Of a stretch of DNA of 64,000 bases, positions 27,306 through 35,399 are shown piece by piece. Made by a program: the position numbers and the translations under genes. Position 1 is the first letter of the stretch, and each line of letters starts with the position of its first letter. This stretch comes from Leptolyngbya sp. O-77 (GTDB lineage Bacteria > Cyanobacteriota > Cyanobacteriia > Elainellales > Elainellaceae), in NCBI RefSeq assembly GCF_001548395.1, contig NZ_AP017367.1, positions 595,001-659,000 on the forward strand, in the 5' to 3' direction. The notes beneath the pieces were generated by a model, which was given only the letters and a program-made list of their open reading frames with translations, was not told where the DNA came from and ran no database searches.

Positions 27306-27407
27306 ATATCAATTCTCGATTTTAGATTTGCGATTTTGGATTGCCAGCTAAGCGTCTGCCGGGCTTCCAGCGATCTCATTCGTAGCTCTGCTAAGGAGAA
27401 TTGATAT
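27306..27407. mobile_element. MITE-like element, copy A
   Basis: A 102-bp element bounded by a perfect 12-bp terminal inverted repeat ATATCAATTCTC…GAGAATTGATAT. The interior holds GATTTTAGATTTGCGATTTT and AGCGTCTGCC…CATTCGTAGCT. A second, closely similar copy lies at 35101-35200. No transposase is encoded, and target-site duplication was not clear by eye. Confidence 0.7.
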
Positions 27408-27454
27408 AACTCCTGTTCCCTAACTTCTGGCTCAGGGGGTGTTTTTGTTTGGCA

Positions 27455-27874
27455 TCAATCGGTTTGCGGGGCTTGAGCCACATTGGGCGATTCCTGTAGC
27501 TCTCGCACTTCGCGGTGTAAAAAGTAGTTGAGGAAGGTACGAATGCCTGTGATGGCAGCGAGTTTAGCGATTTCGTTCCAGCGGGGAGATACGGCCGTCC
27601 CCACGATATCTGCCGCCAGCAAAAACTCCAGCGCCAGCGCCAGCGAAAGCCCCAAATCCAGCCGAATCGACGGCTGGGCAATGTAGCCCCGATAGCGAAA
27701 AGAGCGGACGTATTTGCGGATGGTTTGGACAAGGGCGATCGCCACGATCAAAATCGCAATGAACTCCAGAATAATCTTTAGCAGCATCGCCATCTCCTGG
27801 AGCAAAAACTCCGCCCGGTGGATGAACGAACTGTTAGCAGCAAGCGGATCGGCTGCCAAGAGATGCACCAGCAT
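27455..27874 (-). CDS. DUF1622 family membrane protein
   Basis: With ATG 27874 (MLVHLLAADPLAANSS) the protein has 139 residues; a GTG at 27922 is an alternative giving 155. Three hydrophobic segments are visible: LLKIILEFIAILIVAIALV, LGLSLALALEFLLAADIVG and IAKLAAITGIRTFLNYFL, the last followed by HREVRELQES. This layout (RLDLGLSLALALEFLLAADI) is typical of DUF1622 integral membrane proteins, whose function is unknown. No clear ribosome site distinguishes the starts. The gene ends about 45 bp from MITE copy A. Confidence 0.8.
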   Translation of the reverse strand: MLVHLLAADPLAANSSFIHRAEFLLQEMAMLLKIILEFIAILIVAIALVQTIRKYVRSFRYRGYIAQPSIRLDLGLSLALALEFLLAADIVGTAVSPRWNEIAKLAAITGIRTFLNYFLHREVRELQESPNVAQAPQTD

Positions 27875-27928
27875 GGTTAGGTTTTTTATTGGGCTAATCA
27901 GACTTTCTATAGAGTTCAGCACAAACTT

Positions 27929-28036
27929 ATGCCAGATGACTTACCAATTTTTCTCATGAGTGCTGGACTAGTGATTTTATATCTCGTGATCTCAGCCCTG
28001 ACCGAAATGGGAACAAAGCTGCCCTGGAAAAAGTAG
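27929..28036 (+). CDS. possible 35-residue single-span membrane peptide
   Basis: The short frame reads MPDDLPIFLMSAGLVILYLV followed by ISALTEMGTKLPWKK: acidic N-terminus, one ~18-residue hydrophobic span and basic C-terminus. Many cyanobacterial photosynthetic and NDH subunits have this size and topology, but I recognise no specific one. No good ribosome site is seen upstream. It lies in the divergent region upstream of the DUF1622 gene. Confidence 0.3.
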   Translation: MPDDLPIFLMSAGLVILYLVISALTEMGTKLPWKK

Positions 28037-28375
28037 CCCAGCCATGCCAGAGCTTCAAGTCTGAAATTTTAGAGTCTGAAATTCTGCTGTATGTAACTGC
28101 GAACCAGGGTTTGAGTTTGATATCTGTGCCAATAGGAGGCTCATTTCTTGAGCGTCCTAGTGTGAAAGCGTGATGCTGTAAAATAAGCTCCAGCCAAAAA
28201 AAGATTTACATATTTGTTAAGACTGTCGAAAGATTGCTGTAAGAATCTTAAGATTCCAGATGATCCGGCTTAAATCAGGAAGAAGTAGAAGACAGCAGTA
28301 GCCGAGAGAAGTAGCCAGCAAGCTACCCAACGCATTCACCAAATCCTTGAGGCATAACCAAAGAGGCACAGCATC
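28037..28375. promoter_or_regulatory. Leader region of DUF6918 gene
   Basis: AT-rich stretch without an ORF. It holds a perfect palindrome GAATCTTAAGATTC (28243-28256) about 120 bp before the ATG, a possible operator. No known factor site is identified. Confidence 0.35.
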
Positions 28376-28813
28376 ATGGCGCTTAGCGACACACTCAGCG
28401 ATCCAACAACCACTCAGAACCTTGTCGCAGATTGCGTCAAGCTGATTGATGAACAGGTTGCTGCAAAAGGGGGGATTTCGGGACTGGCGCTGAAAGCCGC
28501 TTACGGAGTTGTGAAAGGCGTGGAGCCGAGCTATATTTCGGGCGCGATTCAGCGGCTGTTGCCAGAAGCGCTGGCAGCACTAGATCCCATGTGGAACGAG
28601 GGGATTCAGTCGGGCGACCCAGTGCAGCACCTAATCCAAAACCGCGATCGCACGGCAGACACGCTGCTCAGCGTCACCGACCACAAGATTGAAAAAGCCA
28701 AAAACAGCGTAGTGCGGGCTTCCTACGGCAAGCTGCGAACCTCGGTCAAGGGCGACGTAGAAGCGGCCGTGCCTGGACTGGCGCAAATTTTGGGAACGCA
28801 CGTCCAGAGTTAG
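28376..28813 (+). CDS. DUF6918 family protein
   Basis: The protein has 145 residues and is soluble. The layout matches DUF6918: start MALSDTLSDPTTTQNLVADC, then AAKGGISGLALKAAYGVVKG, SYISGAIQRLLPEALAALDP and a final SYGKLRTSVKGDVEAAVPGL. These small helical proteins occur widely in actinobacteria and cyanobacteria, and their function is unknown. It is monocistronic by position. Confidence 0.7.
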   Translation: MALSDTLSDPTTTQNLVADCVKLIDEQVAAKGGISGLALKAAYGVVKGVEPSYISGAIQRLLPEALAALDPMWNEGIQSGDPVQHLIQNRDRTADTLLSVTDHKIEKAKNSVVRASYGKLRTSVKGDVEAAVPGLAQILGTHVQS

Positions 28814-29306
28814 CCCTACCCTGGGATTGAGGCAATTTAGCGACATACTAAACGTCATACTAACGTCATACTAAGGCTGCCGACGCTGACTACAATTTCC
28901 TGGCGGCGATTTCATCCAAAATTTCCATCACGCCAAGGAGAACTCAGCGCGTTTTGCCTGGGTTCTTTTTGCAATTCTTTTGGCAATTCGTTTCGTGGCT
29001 AGCGGAGTCTTCACCGAGTGTATCCCACTTTTATAGCCCTCACCCTCAATCCCTCTCCCAAAGCAGGAGAGGGACTTCCAATCTGCTCTCCTTCTCCCAA
29101 AAAGGGAGAAGGGGCTGGGGGATGAGGGCAAACTTGCAGAACTGGGATGCGCCCTGTTCACCGCTATTTTTCGTCAGACAGCTTTTTTGGGGCCATCACC
29201 GTATAATCAACCCGGATCGTCTGCCTGGGCCAGATGCTAGAATATGAATTTAAGAAATACACCTGTACTCTGCTTGGTTTAGCCAACCACACCGCTGGGA
29301 GCATTT
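28814..29306. other. Intergenic region between DUF6918 gene and ssb
   Basis: Contains CGTCATACTAA direct repeats (~28848-28875), the palindromic element listed separately at 29037-29128, and the ssb promoter region, with TAGAATAT near 29239 a plausible -10. No gene was found. Confidence 0.5.
29037..29128. repeat. Double-hairpin palindromic repeat, intergenic copy
   Basis: The ends CCCTCACCCTC and GGGGGATGAGGG are inverted. Two internal hairpins are present: CCCTCTCCC/AGGAGAGGG and CCTTCTCCC/GGGAGAAGG. An element with the same architecture lies inside the MmeI-like gene at 58629-58713. Confidence 0.8.
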
Positions 29307-29795
29307 ATGAACAACTGCATTTTGATGGCTGAGGTAATTCAAGAGCCGCAGCTTCGCTATACCTCCGATAATCAAACGCCGATTGCTGAGTTTAGGGTGC
29401 AGTTTGCGGCGCTGCGCGACAATGATCCGCCGGGGCAAATCAAGGTGGTGGGCTGGGGCAACTTGGCGCAAGAGATCCAGGCAGAGTTTCATGTGGGCGA
29501 TCGCGTGATCATCGAAGGTCGGCTAGGCATGAATATGGTCGATCGCCCAGAAGGTTTTAAGGAAAAGCGGGCAGAGCTAACGGTGTCTCGGATTCATCGG
29601 ATTGAAGCGGATGCCAGCCTGAAATCCTCCACAGCCGACTTGCCAGGCACAGCGGCATCCCGTCCCGCAGCACCCACGCCGGCCGCAACGACTGTTCCCG
29701 CTGCTCCGCCGGCCTATGCAGCCTCCTCTGTTAAGGCAGCTCCTGCCGCCAAAGCCCCAGTAGAAACCGCCGACTATGACGATATCCCGTTCTAG
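29307..29795 (+). CDS. ssb: single-stranded DNA-binding protein
   Basis: The protein has 162 residues. The N-terminal OB fold (~1-105) includes MNNCILMAEVIQEPQLRYTS, IAEFRVQFAAL, VVGWGNLAQEI and GDRVIIEGRLGMN. A Pro/Ala/Thr-rich disordered tail ends in the acidic tip YDDIPF, the conserved SSB interaction motif. It coats ssDNA and recruits replication and repair proteins. ATG 29307. Confidence 0.93.
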   Translation: MNNCILMAEVIQEPQLRYTSDNQTPIAEFRVQFAALRDNDPPGQIKVVGWGNLAQEIQAEFHVGDRVIIEGRLGMNMVDRPEGFKEKRAELTVSRIHRIEADASLKSSTADLPGTAASRPAAPTPAATTVPAAPPAYAASSVKAAPAAKAPVETADYDDIPF

Positions 29796-29805
29796 GCTGG
29801 GCGAT

Positions 29806-32154
29806 TCAATCTGCTAGACTGCTTGTTTTCACGCGAGTTTCTGCGCGAATTTCTGCAATTTCGGCTGCGCTCAGGTTGTAGAGTGCGTAGACGGTTGTGT
29901 CTATTTGAGCATCAAGCTGGGCGATCGCCCTCAGGTCTTGACTCGCTCCGCACTGCTGCCGCTGTTTTGCCAGGTCAACAAGGGTGTGGCAGGGCGTGAG
30001 GCGATCGCCCTGTTCACCCAGCGCTATCGGAATCTGGCGCAACTGGGGCGGGCCAACTCGCAAATAGCCGCCCTGGAGCGCATTGCCGCCATGCCGCTGC
30101 ACAAAGAACCAGTGGATCAGCGAACTGTTCAGAATTGCCAGCAGCAGCCACAGCAGGTCAGCGCAGTTGCCCAGATGGGAGGACGAGTTGGGCGCTTGAA
30201 TAATCGAGGTCGATTTTCCTGCCAGTACGCCCCCTGACTCATCCAGCGCACACTCCAGCCGTCGGGTCATGCCCGCGACGATTAGCTTGGGTTGGGTAGC
30301 CTGTCGCTGGCGCTGGGGCGAAAGTTGGCACAAATGTTGTGCAGGCAGGATGGGGTGCAGGTAGCGATCGCCCAAATAGCGCAACGGGCGATCGCCCCAC
30401 CACAAGCGATAGGGATCGATCGTGCCGCTGTTGACCAGGCGCAGGTCGCCAGGGGCAGGCGTGGGATGATTGCAAATCCAGCGCTGGAGTTCGTAGGCTT
30501 CGGCGACCGTCGCTGCCCCCTGCACGCTGGCAACTTGCCCCAACATAGGAAGTTGCTGCAATCGTGCCATCAGGCTGTCCCCCTGCTGCGAATCGCCCAG
30601 CCACCACTCTGCACCCTTGGTATACAGCCATCGCCGCCGCCCCACCGTTGTCAGGGTTTCCATCACCTCATAGGGCACTGGCGCACGCGCTCCAGACTGC
30701 TCTTTTCTCAGAGCATCCGGTCTGCACTTTCCTTCCGCTTGCCGCCGCGCCACATACACTAGCGGATAGACCGCCGCCTGAAACACCGCCACCTGAGCAT
30801 AATCCCGCAGCGCCACAAGCTGAGTGTTCTCTGTCAAGAGCGATCGCGCTGCGGCAGCATACCCAGCCGAGCGCAGCTTGTTAGGCACGACCAGACTCGT
30901 CATGCCGCCCGGACGACACAACTCCAGCGATCGCTCAATAAATACGCAAAATAGATCCCAATTCCCCCTGGCACAGCCATAGCGCTCGGCGCAGGCGCGT
31001 CGCCAGACGGCCGCTGTCGCGCTCATTTGCTCAGCGTCGATATAGGGCGGGTTGCCCAGCACCCCGTCAAACCCGCCTGCCTGCGCGGCCGCCGGAAAGG
31101 TTGCAGCCCAGTCCAGTCCCAGCAGCGCATCAGCACAGACCAAGTTTTGCGCCAGGTTGGGTAGCACAAACCCTGGCGGCGGCTGACCCTCCAACAGCTT
31201 GAGATGGAGCGAGAGACGGGTGAGGGCGATCGCCGTTTCGTCCACATCCACCCCATAAATGCAGTCGAGCAGCACTTGCTGACGCGTGTGCCAATCCACT
31301 GGGCTATCTATTGGGGCGATTGGGGACCGCTGGGTACAGGGGGGGACAGTTGCCCCATCCACACCTGCCGAATTCGCAGACCAACCCGCCACCCATCGCA
31401 GCAGTACCTCATAGGTCGCCAGCAAAAATGCCCCTCCCCCCGCCGCCGGATCGAGGATGCGCGGAACTTCTGACAGTTTTTGGATAGGGGCGCTCAACAG
31501 TTGCCCCAGGGTTTGCGAGACACAGTAGTTCACCAGCGGCTCTGGCGTGTAGTAAATTCCTCTTGCCTTACGGCCATCTACTTTTAGGGCAGCCCTCAGC
31601 GCACATTGTCCGGGTGACGGGGCCCAGGCGAGGCACTGCTCATACAGTTGCCCCAGCCGCGCCACAGGGTAGGGAGCGCAGAGAAAGAGCGATCGCAGCA
31701 AGGCGAAGAGGACGGTATTCATCTCAACTGACAACGGCGGCAAGGCTGTCACCGGAAACGCCAGCCCGTGCTGATGATTGGCAGCGGTCAAAAGTTGATC
31801 CAGCGCAAACTCATCGGGTTTGAGGGATTGCCCCTGCACCGGTAGCAGTCTGCGCTGCTGATAGAGCGGGATGCACAGCAGCGCCAGCAGCAGCATCCGG
31901 GCGTGGGCGTGGTCGGCGGGCTGAGTGGGTTGGCGATTCGCAAAGCGATCCCTACGGGAATCGCCCAGGATGACCAGCAGCCGCCGATAGCTCCGCGCCG
32001 CCCAGGTTTCCAGGTCGCTCGTGCCTTGCGGGGAATGAGGAGCGATTTGCGAAGCGCTCCCGACGGGAATCGCCCCACTGGGCAAATCATCTACCCCATA
32101 GGCTCCACGGGCATCCGACTGGCGCAATTCATCCGACTGGCGCGATTGAAGCAT
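29806..32154 (-). CDS. Eco57I/TaqI-type N6-adenine DNA methylase, type IIG-like
   Basis: ATG 32154 (MLQSRQSDELRQSD) gives 782 residues; the frame opens up to 32202. SAM motif I ILDPAAGGGAFLLATYEVLL is at ~235. Motif IV VLGNPPYIDAEQM is at ~367. GGMTSLVVPNKLRSAGYAAA follows, then a ~350-residue C-terminal part resembling a TaqI-like specificity domain. No PD-(D/E)XK nuclease motif was recognised, so it may be methylation-only or part of a defence system such as BREX or DISARM; no partner genes flank it. Two 34-bp dispersed repeats are carried in frame near the N-terminus. It converges on ssb. Confidence 0.8.
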   Translation of the reverse strand: MLQSRQSDELRQSDARGAYGVDDLPSGAIPVGSASQIAPHSPQGTSDLETWAARSYRRLLVILGDSRRDRFANRQPTQPADHAHARMLLLALLCIPLYQQRRLLPVQGQSLKPDEFALDQLLTAANHQHGLAFPVTALPPLSVEMNTVLFALLRSLFLCAPYPVARLGQLYEQCLAWAPSPGQCALRAALKVDGRKARGIYYTPEPLVNYCVSQTLGQLLSAPIQKLSEVPRILDPAAGGGAFLLATYEVLLRWVAGWSANSAGVDGATVPPCTQRSPIAPIDSPVDWHTRQQVLLDCIYGVDVDETAIALTRLSLHLKLLEGQPPPGFVLPNLAQNLVCADALLGLDWAATFPAAAQAGGFDGVLGNPPYIDAEQMSATAAVWRRACAERYGCARGNWDLFCVFIERSLELCRPGGMTSLVVPNKLRSAGYAAAARSLLTENTQLVALRDYAQVAVFQAAVYPLVYVARRQAEGKCRPDALRKEQSGARAPVPYEVMETLTTVGRRRWLYTKGAEWWLGDSQQGDSLMARLQQLPMLGQVASVQGAATVAEAYELQRWICNHPTPAPGDLRLVNSGTIDPYRLWWGDRPLRYLGDRYLHPILPAQHLCQLSPQRQRQATQPKLIVAGMTRRLECALDESGGVLAGKSTSIIQAPNSSSHLGNCADLLWLLLAILNSSLIHWFFVQRHGGNALQGGYLRVGPPQLRQIPIALGEQGDRLTPCHTLVDLAKQRQQCGASQDLRAIAQLDAQIDTTVYALYNLSAAEIAEIRAETRVKTSSLAD
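31932..31965. repeat. Short dispersed palindromic repeat, in-gene copy 1
   Basis: GGCGATTCGCAAAGCGATCC followed by CTACGGGAATCGCC: outer arms GGCGATT/AATCGCC with an inner TTCGC…GCGA hairpin. It lies in frame inside the Eco57I-type methylase gene (~residues 63-74). Confidence 0.8.
32041..32074. repeat. Short dispersed palindromic repeat, in-gene copy 2
   Basis: AGCGATTTGCGAAGCGCTCC followed by CGACGGGAATCGCC, the same family as the 31932 copy and also in frame (~residues 27-38 of the methylase). Confidence 0.8.
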
Positions 32155-32325
32155 AGCAAGATGACCGCAGAAAAACAGCGAGAAGACTCCACTAAAAGAC
32201 ACATGAAGACAGCTAGAAGACAGCCGCTAGAAGACAGCCATCCAGTCATCCGAAAGCTTACTATGGCATTGGATCGATGGCACAGAATCGATCGCGTCTC
32301 GCTCCTACGTTTTTTATCGCACGCT

Positions 32326-32802
32326 ATGCCTTTGACGTTTACCAACGCAGTTCAAGAACTGACCTATCGCAAGGTGTCGGACTACCTCACGACCTCTGCG
32401 CTATTCAAGGACTCGCTGCAAGTTTTGTCCTATGCTCCCCGGTTTAACCTGTCCTACGGTTCGGCCAAGGTTGAGGTAGAGGTGCTGGATTGGGAGGTGC
32501 ATCCCTGGGACGAGCGAGAACTGGCAATTGTCAAGGCGAGTAGCTGCGTTACCCTAGGCAGCCGAACGGATGAGCCGCTGATGCGATATCTGCTGATGGA
32601 AAACCACCGGATGCGGTTTGGCGCGTTTCATCTGGCAGAGACGGGCGGCGTAATTTTTTCGCACAGCGTCTTGGGCGGGGAGAATATGGACTTGATGGAA
32701 CTACAAACCTGCATTTTGTCTGTGGTGACCATTGCCGATACCTACGACGACTTGATTATCCAAAAGTTTGGCGGGCAGCGGGCGTGCGATCGCCTACCCT
32801 GA
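32326..32802 (+). CDS. YbjN-domain / type III secretion chaperone-fold protein
   Basis: ATG 32326 (MPLTFTNAVQELTYRKVSDY) gives 158 residues; the open frame further upstream overlaps the divergent methylase. The body shows the cyanobacterial YbjN-like pattern: SAKVEVEVLDWEVHPWDERE, LMRYLLMENHRMRFGAFHLA, SHSVLGGENMDLMELQTCIL and a C-terminal ADTYDDLIIQKFGGQRACD. It is soluble with no signal peptide. YbjN proteins have a CesT/tetrameric-chaperone-like fold; their role in cyanobacteria is unknown. Confidence 0.75.
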   Translation: MPLTFTNAVQELTYRKVSDYLTTSALFKDSLQVLSYAPRFNLSYGSAKVEVEVLDWEVHPWDERELAIVKASSCVTLGSRTDEPLMRYLLMENHRMRFGAFHLAETGGVIFSHSVLGGENMDLMELQTCILSVVTIADTYDDLIIQKFGGQRACDRLP

Positions 32803-32990
32803 CCGCCCAAACCCCAACGCCCAAACCCTAACAAAGGCAGGACTTACACACTTGCGATCAGGATTCTATCGTTCAACTGCGTAAGTCTCAAAAGAAAAAC
32901 ACCCAGCAGCCCCCTGCCAGGTGTTATGTCGCTTCGGAAATCCGATTTTTTACTACCAAAAACTACCAAAAACGTCGCACAGCGGATGAA
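32803..32990. other. Short spacer with terminator
   Basis: Convergent spacer between the YbjN-like gene and the DUF4278 gene. It holds the terminator at 32898-32925 and nothing else visible. Confidence 0.4.
32898..32925 (-). terminator. Terminator of the DUF4278 gene
   Basis: On the minus strand AACACCTGGCAG pairs with CTGCTGGGTGTT around GGGG, followed by TTTCTTTT, about 65 bp past the stop. Confidence 0.7.
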
Positions 32991-33116
32991 CTACTGCTCT
33001 TTCTTAACCTGAGCGTGTAGCTCAACCCCACGGTACTTACCAATCACTTTCCCCGAAACTGTGGCGACGGCGGGAACGTTGGCTTCGTATTTGATACCGC
33101 GATAGGAGAGGTTCAT
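32991..33116 (-). CDS. DUF4278-type small protein
   Basis: The start ATG 33116 has AAAGGAAACCAGCT before it, giving 41 residues beginning MNLSYRGIKYEANVPAVATV and continuing SGKVIGKYRGVELHAQVKKEQ. Two YRG motifs are the hallmark of DUF4278 proteins, short basic proteins found almost only in cyanobacteria. Function unknown. The longer open frame up to 33179 is not needed. A terminator follows at 32898-32925. Confidence 0.75.
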   Translation of the reverse strand: MNLSYRGIKYEANVPAVATVSGKVIGKYRGVELHAQVKKEQ

Positions 33117-33220
33117 AGCTGGTTTCCTTTTGAATTCCATGTTTTTAGAATAGGGCAGCAGACCCGGCCCAGACCTCATCCGAGCGTCTCACCTGAGCGG
33201 GTGAACTTCTGCCCAAGGGC

Positions 33221-33250
33221 ATTCCCGTCGGGATTGCTTCGCGAATCGCC
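33221..33250. repeat. Short dispersed palindromic repeat, intergenic copy
   Basis: On the minus strand GGCGATTCGCGAAGCAATCC followed by CGACGGGAAT, the third member of the family found twice inside the methylase gene at 31932 and 32041. Confidence 0.75.
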
Positions 33251-33320
33251 GCCGCCAACCCCGCCAATCGTCCATCCAAAATCTCGAAAATCTCGAATCG
33301 GTATAAGATTGAAAAAGCCT

Positions 33321-33404
33321 GGAGAGGTGGCAGAGTGGTCGAATGCGCTCGACTTGAAATCGAGTGTCCCAAAAGGACCGTGGGTTCGAATCCCACCCTC
33401 TCCG
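33321..33404 (+). tRNA. tRNA-Ser (TGA)
   Basis: An 84-base class II tRNA. The acceptor is GGAGAGG/CCTCTCC with discriminator G, the anticodon arm CTCGACTTGAAATCGAG gives anticodon TGA, the variable arm is TGTCCCAAAAGGACC, and the T arm is GTGGGTTCGAATCCCAC. CCA is not encoded. Confidence 0.97.
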
Positions 33405-33491
33405 TTTCGGAGCCTGATGAATCGCTGCACAATCCTGATGAATCGCTGCACAATGAGGATGTAGTGGATTAGTGGATCATGGCTCAGTGCG

Positions 33492-33752
33492 TTAGCCACC
33501 GCTGACGGGGGGAATCAGAACCACTTCGTCGCCGTCTTGCAGCACCCAGTCCGGCGCTACGAACTGATAGTTCACGCCAAAGCGAGTGAGCGAGCGCCAC
33601 TGATCCAGTTCGGGATGCTCCTGCAACAGGCGATCGCATACCTCAGCGACAGTTGCCCCCTGCGGCAGCGCCAGCACTAGCTCTGGCATACCGTAGGCTT
33701 CTTGGTAGGCGGCAAATAGCTTGATGGTCACGGTCACTGTTGGGTCAGACAC
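33492..33752 (-). CDS. moaD: MoaD/ThiS family protein, probable molybdopterin synthase small subunit
   Basis: The protein has 86 residues with a ubiquitin-like beta-grasp fold and the C-terminal diglycine PPVSGG used as thiocarboxylate. N-terminal VTVTIKLFAAYQEAYG and VAEVCDRLLQEHPEL are MoaD-like. With MoaE it inserts dithiolene sulfur into cPMP to form molybdopterin. No other moa genes are nearby, so a MoaD-like sulfur carrier for another pathway is possible. Confidence 0.85.
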   Translation of the reverse strand: MSDPTVTVTIKLFAAYQEAYGMPELVLALPQGATVAEVCDRLLQEHPELDQWRSLTRFGVNYQFVAPDWVLQDGDEVVLIPPVSGG

Positions 33753-34006
33753 ACTCGACAGGCTCCAAAAACCAGGTTGAACCAGAGCCAGATCGCAGAC
33801 CGGTGCGCTGCAAGCTGCTCAGGGGCGATCAGGAGCGAACAGCAGCAAACGGGCGATCGCCCCCACCCTCATTCTGGCCCAATCCTCATTCTGGGGGGCT
33901 AATCCTTAAACAGTCAAAGCTTTTGTAAAAGTATAGTAAAAAACTGCGGGAGTTTACGGCGGTGCTATCCACTCTCCCGCACACTTTCAAAGGAGATTTA
34001 CGTATT

Positions 34007-34057
34007 GTGAGTAACCTAGACTCCGTAAAATTCCCTACTATGATTGAGAAAGTGTGA
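34007..34057 (+). CDS. possible 16-residue upstream peptide
   Basis: GTG 34007 opens MSNLDSVKFPTMIEKV, ending at TGA 34055. AAAGGAG sits 10 bases before the start, a far better ribosome site than most genes here have. It may be a leader peptide or the remnant start of a lost gene. Confidence 0.25.
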   Translation: MSNLDSVKFPTMIEKV

Positions 34058-34197
34058 AGCTATTCTGAAAGCGTGCGCTAGAATCACAAGAATAACCAAT
34101 TTCTTATTCTTAAGATTGCTCAGTTCACTGCTGTCGGTTCCCCCTGTTGACGGTCTAGAGTTAGTAGTCCTGAATGCGGAAAGGCTGAACGAGGTCG

Positions 34198-34211
34198 GTA
34201 CGCTAGATTAC
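34198..34211. promoter_or_regulatory. NtcA-consensus-like palindrome GTA-N8-TAC
   Basis: GTACGCTAGATTAC fits the NtcA/Crp-family core, about 160 bp before a Crp/Fnr gene and 1.2 kb before glnT. Six fixed bases occur by chance about once per 4 kb, so this is weak evidence. Confidence 0.25.
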
Positions 34212-34371
34212 GTAAGTGGAAATATCTAAACCATCTACGGCTTAAGGTTTCTGCCTGAGTGCCGCCCTGCGGGTCGGGCTGAGCCGTCACATGATCTACT
34301 TCGGGGTTTGCACTTGGTTTAACGCAACAGCACACTTCAGCACGACTTACTGAATTTCCAGGACTTGCCTC

Positions 34372-35076
34372 ATGTATTCTGTGTCTTCTCAGGCTGACTC
34401 TTCTAGACCGTTTTTGACATGGCAGCGGATTTTAGACTGGGCCCAAGAGCATTACCGCACCCGTACCTTTGCGAAGGATGAAAAGATTCCGGCACGTCCT
34501 GGGCTGCTGTATCTGGTACAGCGAGGCGCGGTGCGGCTGGTGGGTGAGGCGCAGGTGAGCGCCAACGGCAATTCCTCTCGCCTGCCGCGGATTAATTCCG
34601 AAGAGGCGTTTTTGGGCTTTGTCGGGGCAGGGCAGCCGTTTGAAATCGTAGCCCAGTCCCCGTTTACGCTCCAGGCATTTGCCCATGTCGAGCAGACCTC
34701 GGTGATCTGGCTCTATTGGCATGATCTCGACAACTGGCCGCACTTCCGTCGGGAAGTTTTAGACGCATTTCGCTTGCAACATCAGCGCAAGCTGCTGTGG
34801 CTGAGTACGCTGGGGCAGCGCCGCACGATCGACCGGCTGCTGGGGTTCATCACCCTGCTGGTAGAAGAGTTTGGTGAACCCAGCGACGATACCTACTATT
34901 TGCCCTGGTCGTTGACCCATGCCCAAATCGGCAGCGCCATCGGCTCGACTCGCGTCACGGTGACGCGCCTGATGGGCAAGCTGCGACAGCGCGGGCTGAT
35001 TCGCACCTATGGCGACAACCTGATTGCGATCCCCGCCGAATCGACCATGCTGCAAAAGCGCAACAGCGCTTCCTAG
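34372..35076 (+). CDS. Crp/Fnr family transcription regulator
   Basis: The protein has 234 residues. The N-terminal cyclic-nucleotide-type beta-roll (~20-125) starts FLTWQRILDWAQEHYRTRTF and ARPGLLYLVQRGAVRLVGEA. A long dimer helix follows, then a winged helix-turn-helix (~180-220): LTHAQIGSAIGSTRVTVTRL with MGKLRQRGLI. The recognition helix SAIGSTRVTVTRL is nearly identical to that of NtcA/Crp proteins. The effector-pocket signature of cAMP binders is absent, so it is probably not a cAMP receptor. It is followed by a glutamine-synthetase-like gene, which may be a target. Not NtcA itself. Confidence 0.87.
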   Translation: MYSVSSQADSSRPFLTWQRILDWAQEHYRTRTFAKDEKIPARPGLLYLVQRGAVRLVGEAQVSANGNSSRLPRINSEEAFLGFVGAGQPFEIVAQSPFTLQAFAHVEQTSVIWLYWHDLDNWPHFRREVLDAFRLQHQRKLLWLSTLGQRRTIDRLLGFITLLVEEFGEPSDDTYYLPWSLTHAQIGSAIGSTRVTVTRLMGKLRQRGLIRTYGDNLIAIPAESTMLQKRNSAS

Positions 35077-35399
35077 ATTTTGGGTTAGGCGGTGCTGCTG
35101 TATCGATTCTCGATTTTGGATTTGCGATTTTGGATTGCCCGTCAAGCGTCTGCGGGGCTTTCAGAATTTCATTCGTAGCTCCGCTGAGGAGAATGGATAT
35201 TAGACGTAGCTGCCACGCGCCGTCCTGCAAGGCTTTGATGGGTTTCGATGGCGCAAACGCATCGTATGGGAGAGCGATCGCACGATAAATTTGCGGCTGC
35301 CTCAGAAGCGCCACCTGCGGCGGTGTCAGCCATGTACCGACTGGAGGGACGGAGTTGGTGTATAAATTCCAGGTCTGTTGTTTCGGTGCCTGATCCGCC
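35077..35399. other. Intergenic region containing MITE copy B
   Basis: The MITE-like element occupies the first half. The rest is the leader of the glnT-like gene, in which no riboswitch consensus or ORF was recognised. Confidence 0.5.
35101..35200. mobile_element. MITE-like element, copy B
   Basis: About 100 bp with ends TATCGATTCTC and GAGAATGGATAT, inverted with one mismatch. Its interior aligns along its whole length with copy A at 27306-27407, sharing GATTTGCGATTTTGGATTGC, AAGCGTCTGC and CATTCGTAGCT. No coding capacity. Confidence 0.7.

Larger units (their letters stand above)
33753..34371. promoter_or_regulatory. 620-bp leader upstream of Crp/Fnr gene
   Basis: No ordinary gene. It holds an AAAGGAG ribosome-like site (33990-33996) before a 16-residue frame, an 8-bp hairpin AAGAATAA/TTATTCTT (34088-34111), and a GTA-N8-TAC match (34198-34211) to the NtcA consensus. 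A correctly spaced TAN3T -10 box was not found after the last. The length suggests an unusual 5' leader or an overlooked RNA. Confidence 0.4.

Noticed and set aside
34372..35076. NtcA itself
   Set aside because: The effector domain sequence differs from NtcA throughout; only the recognition helix is alike.
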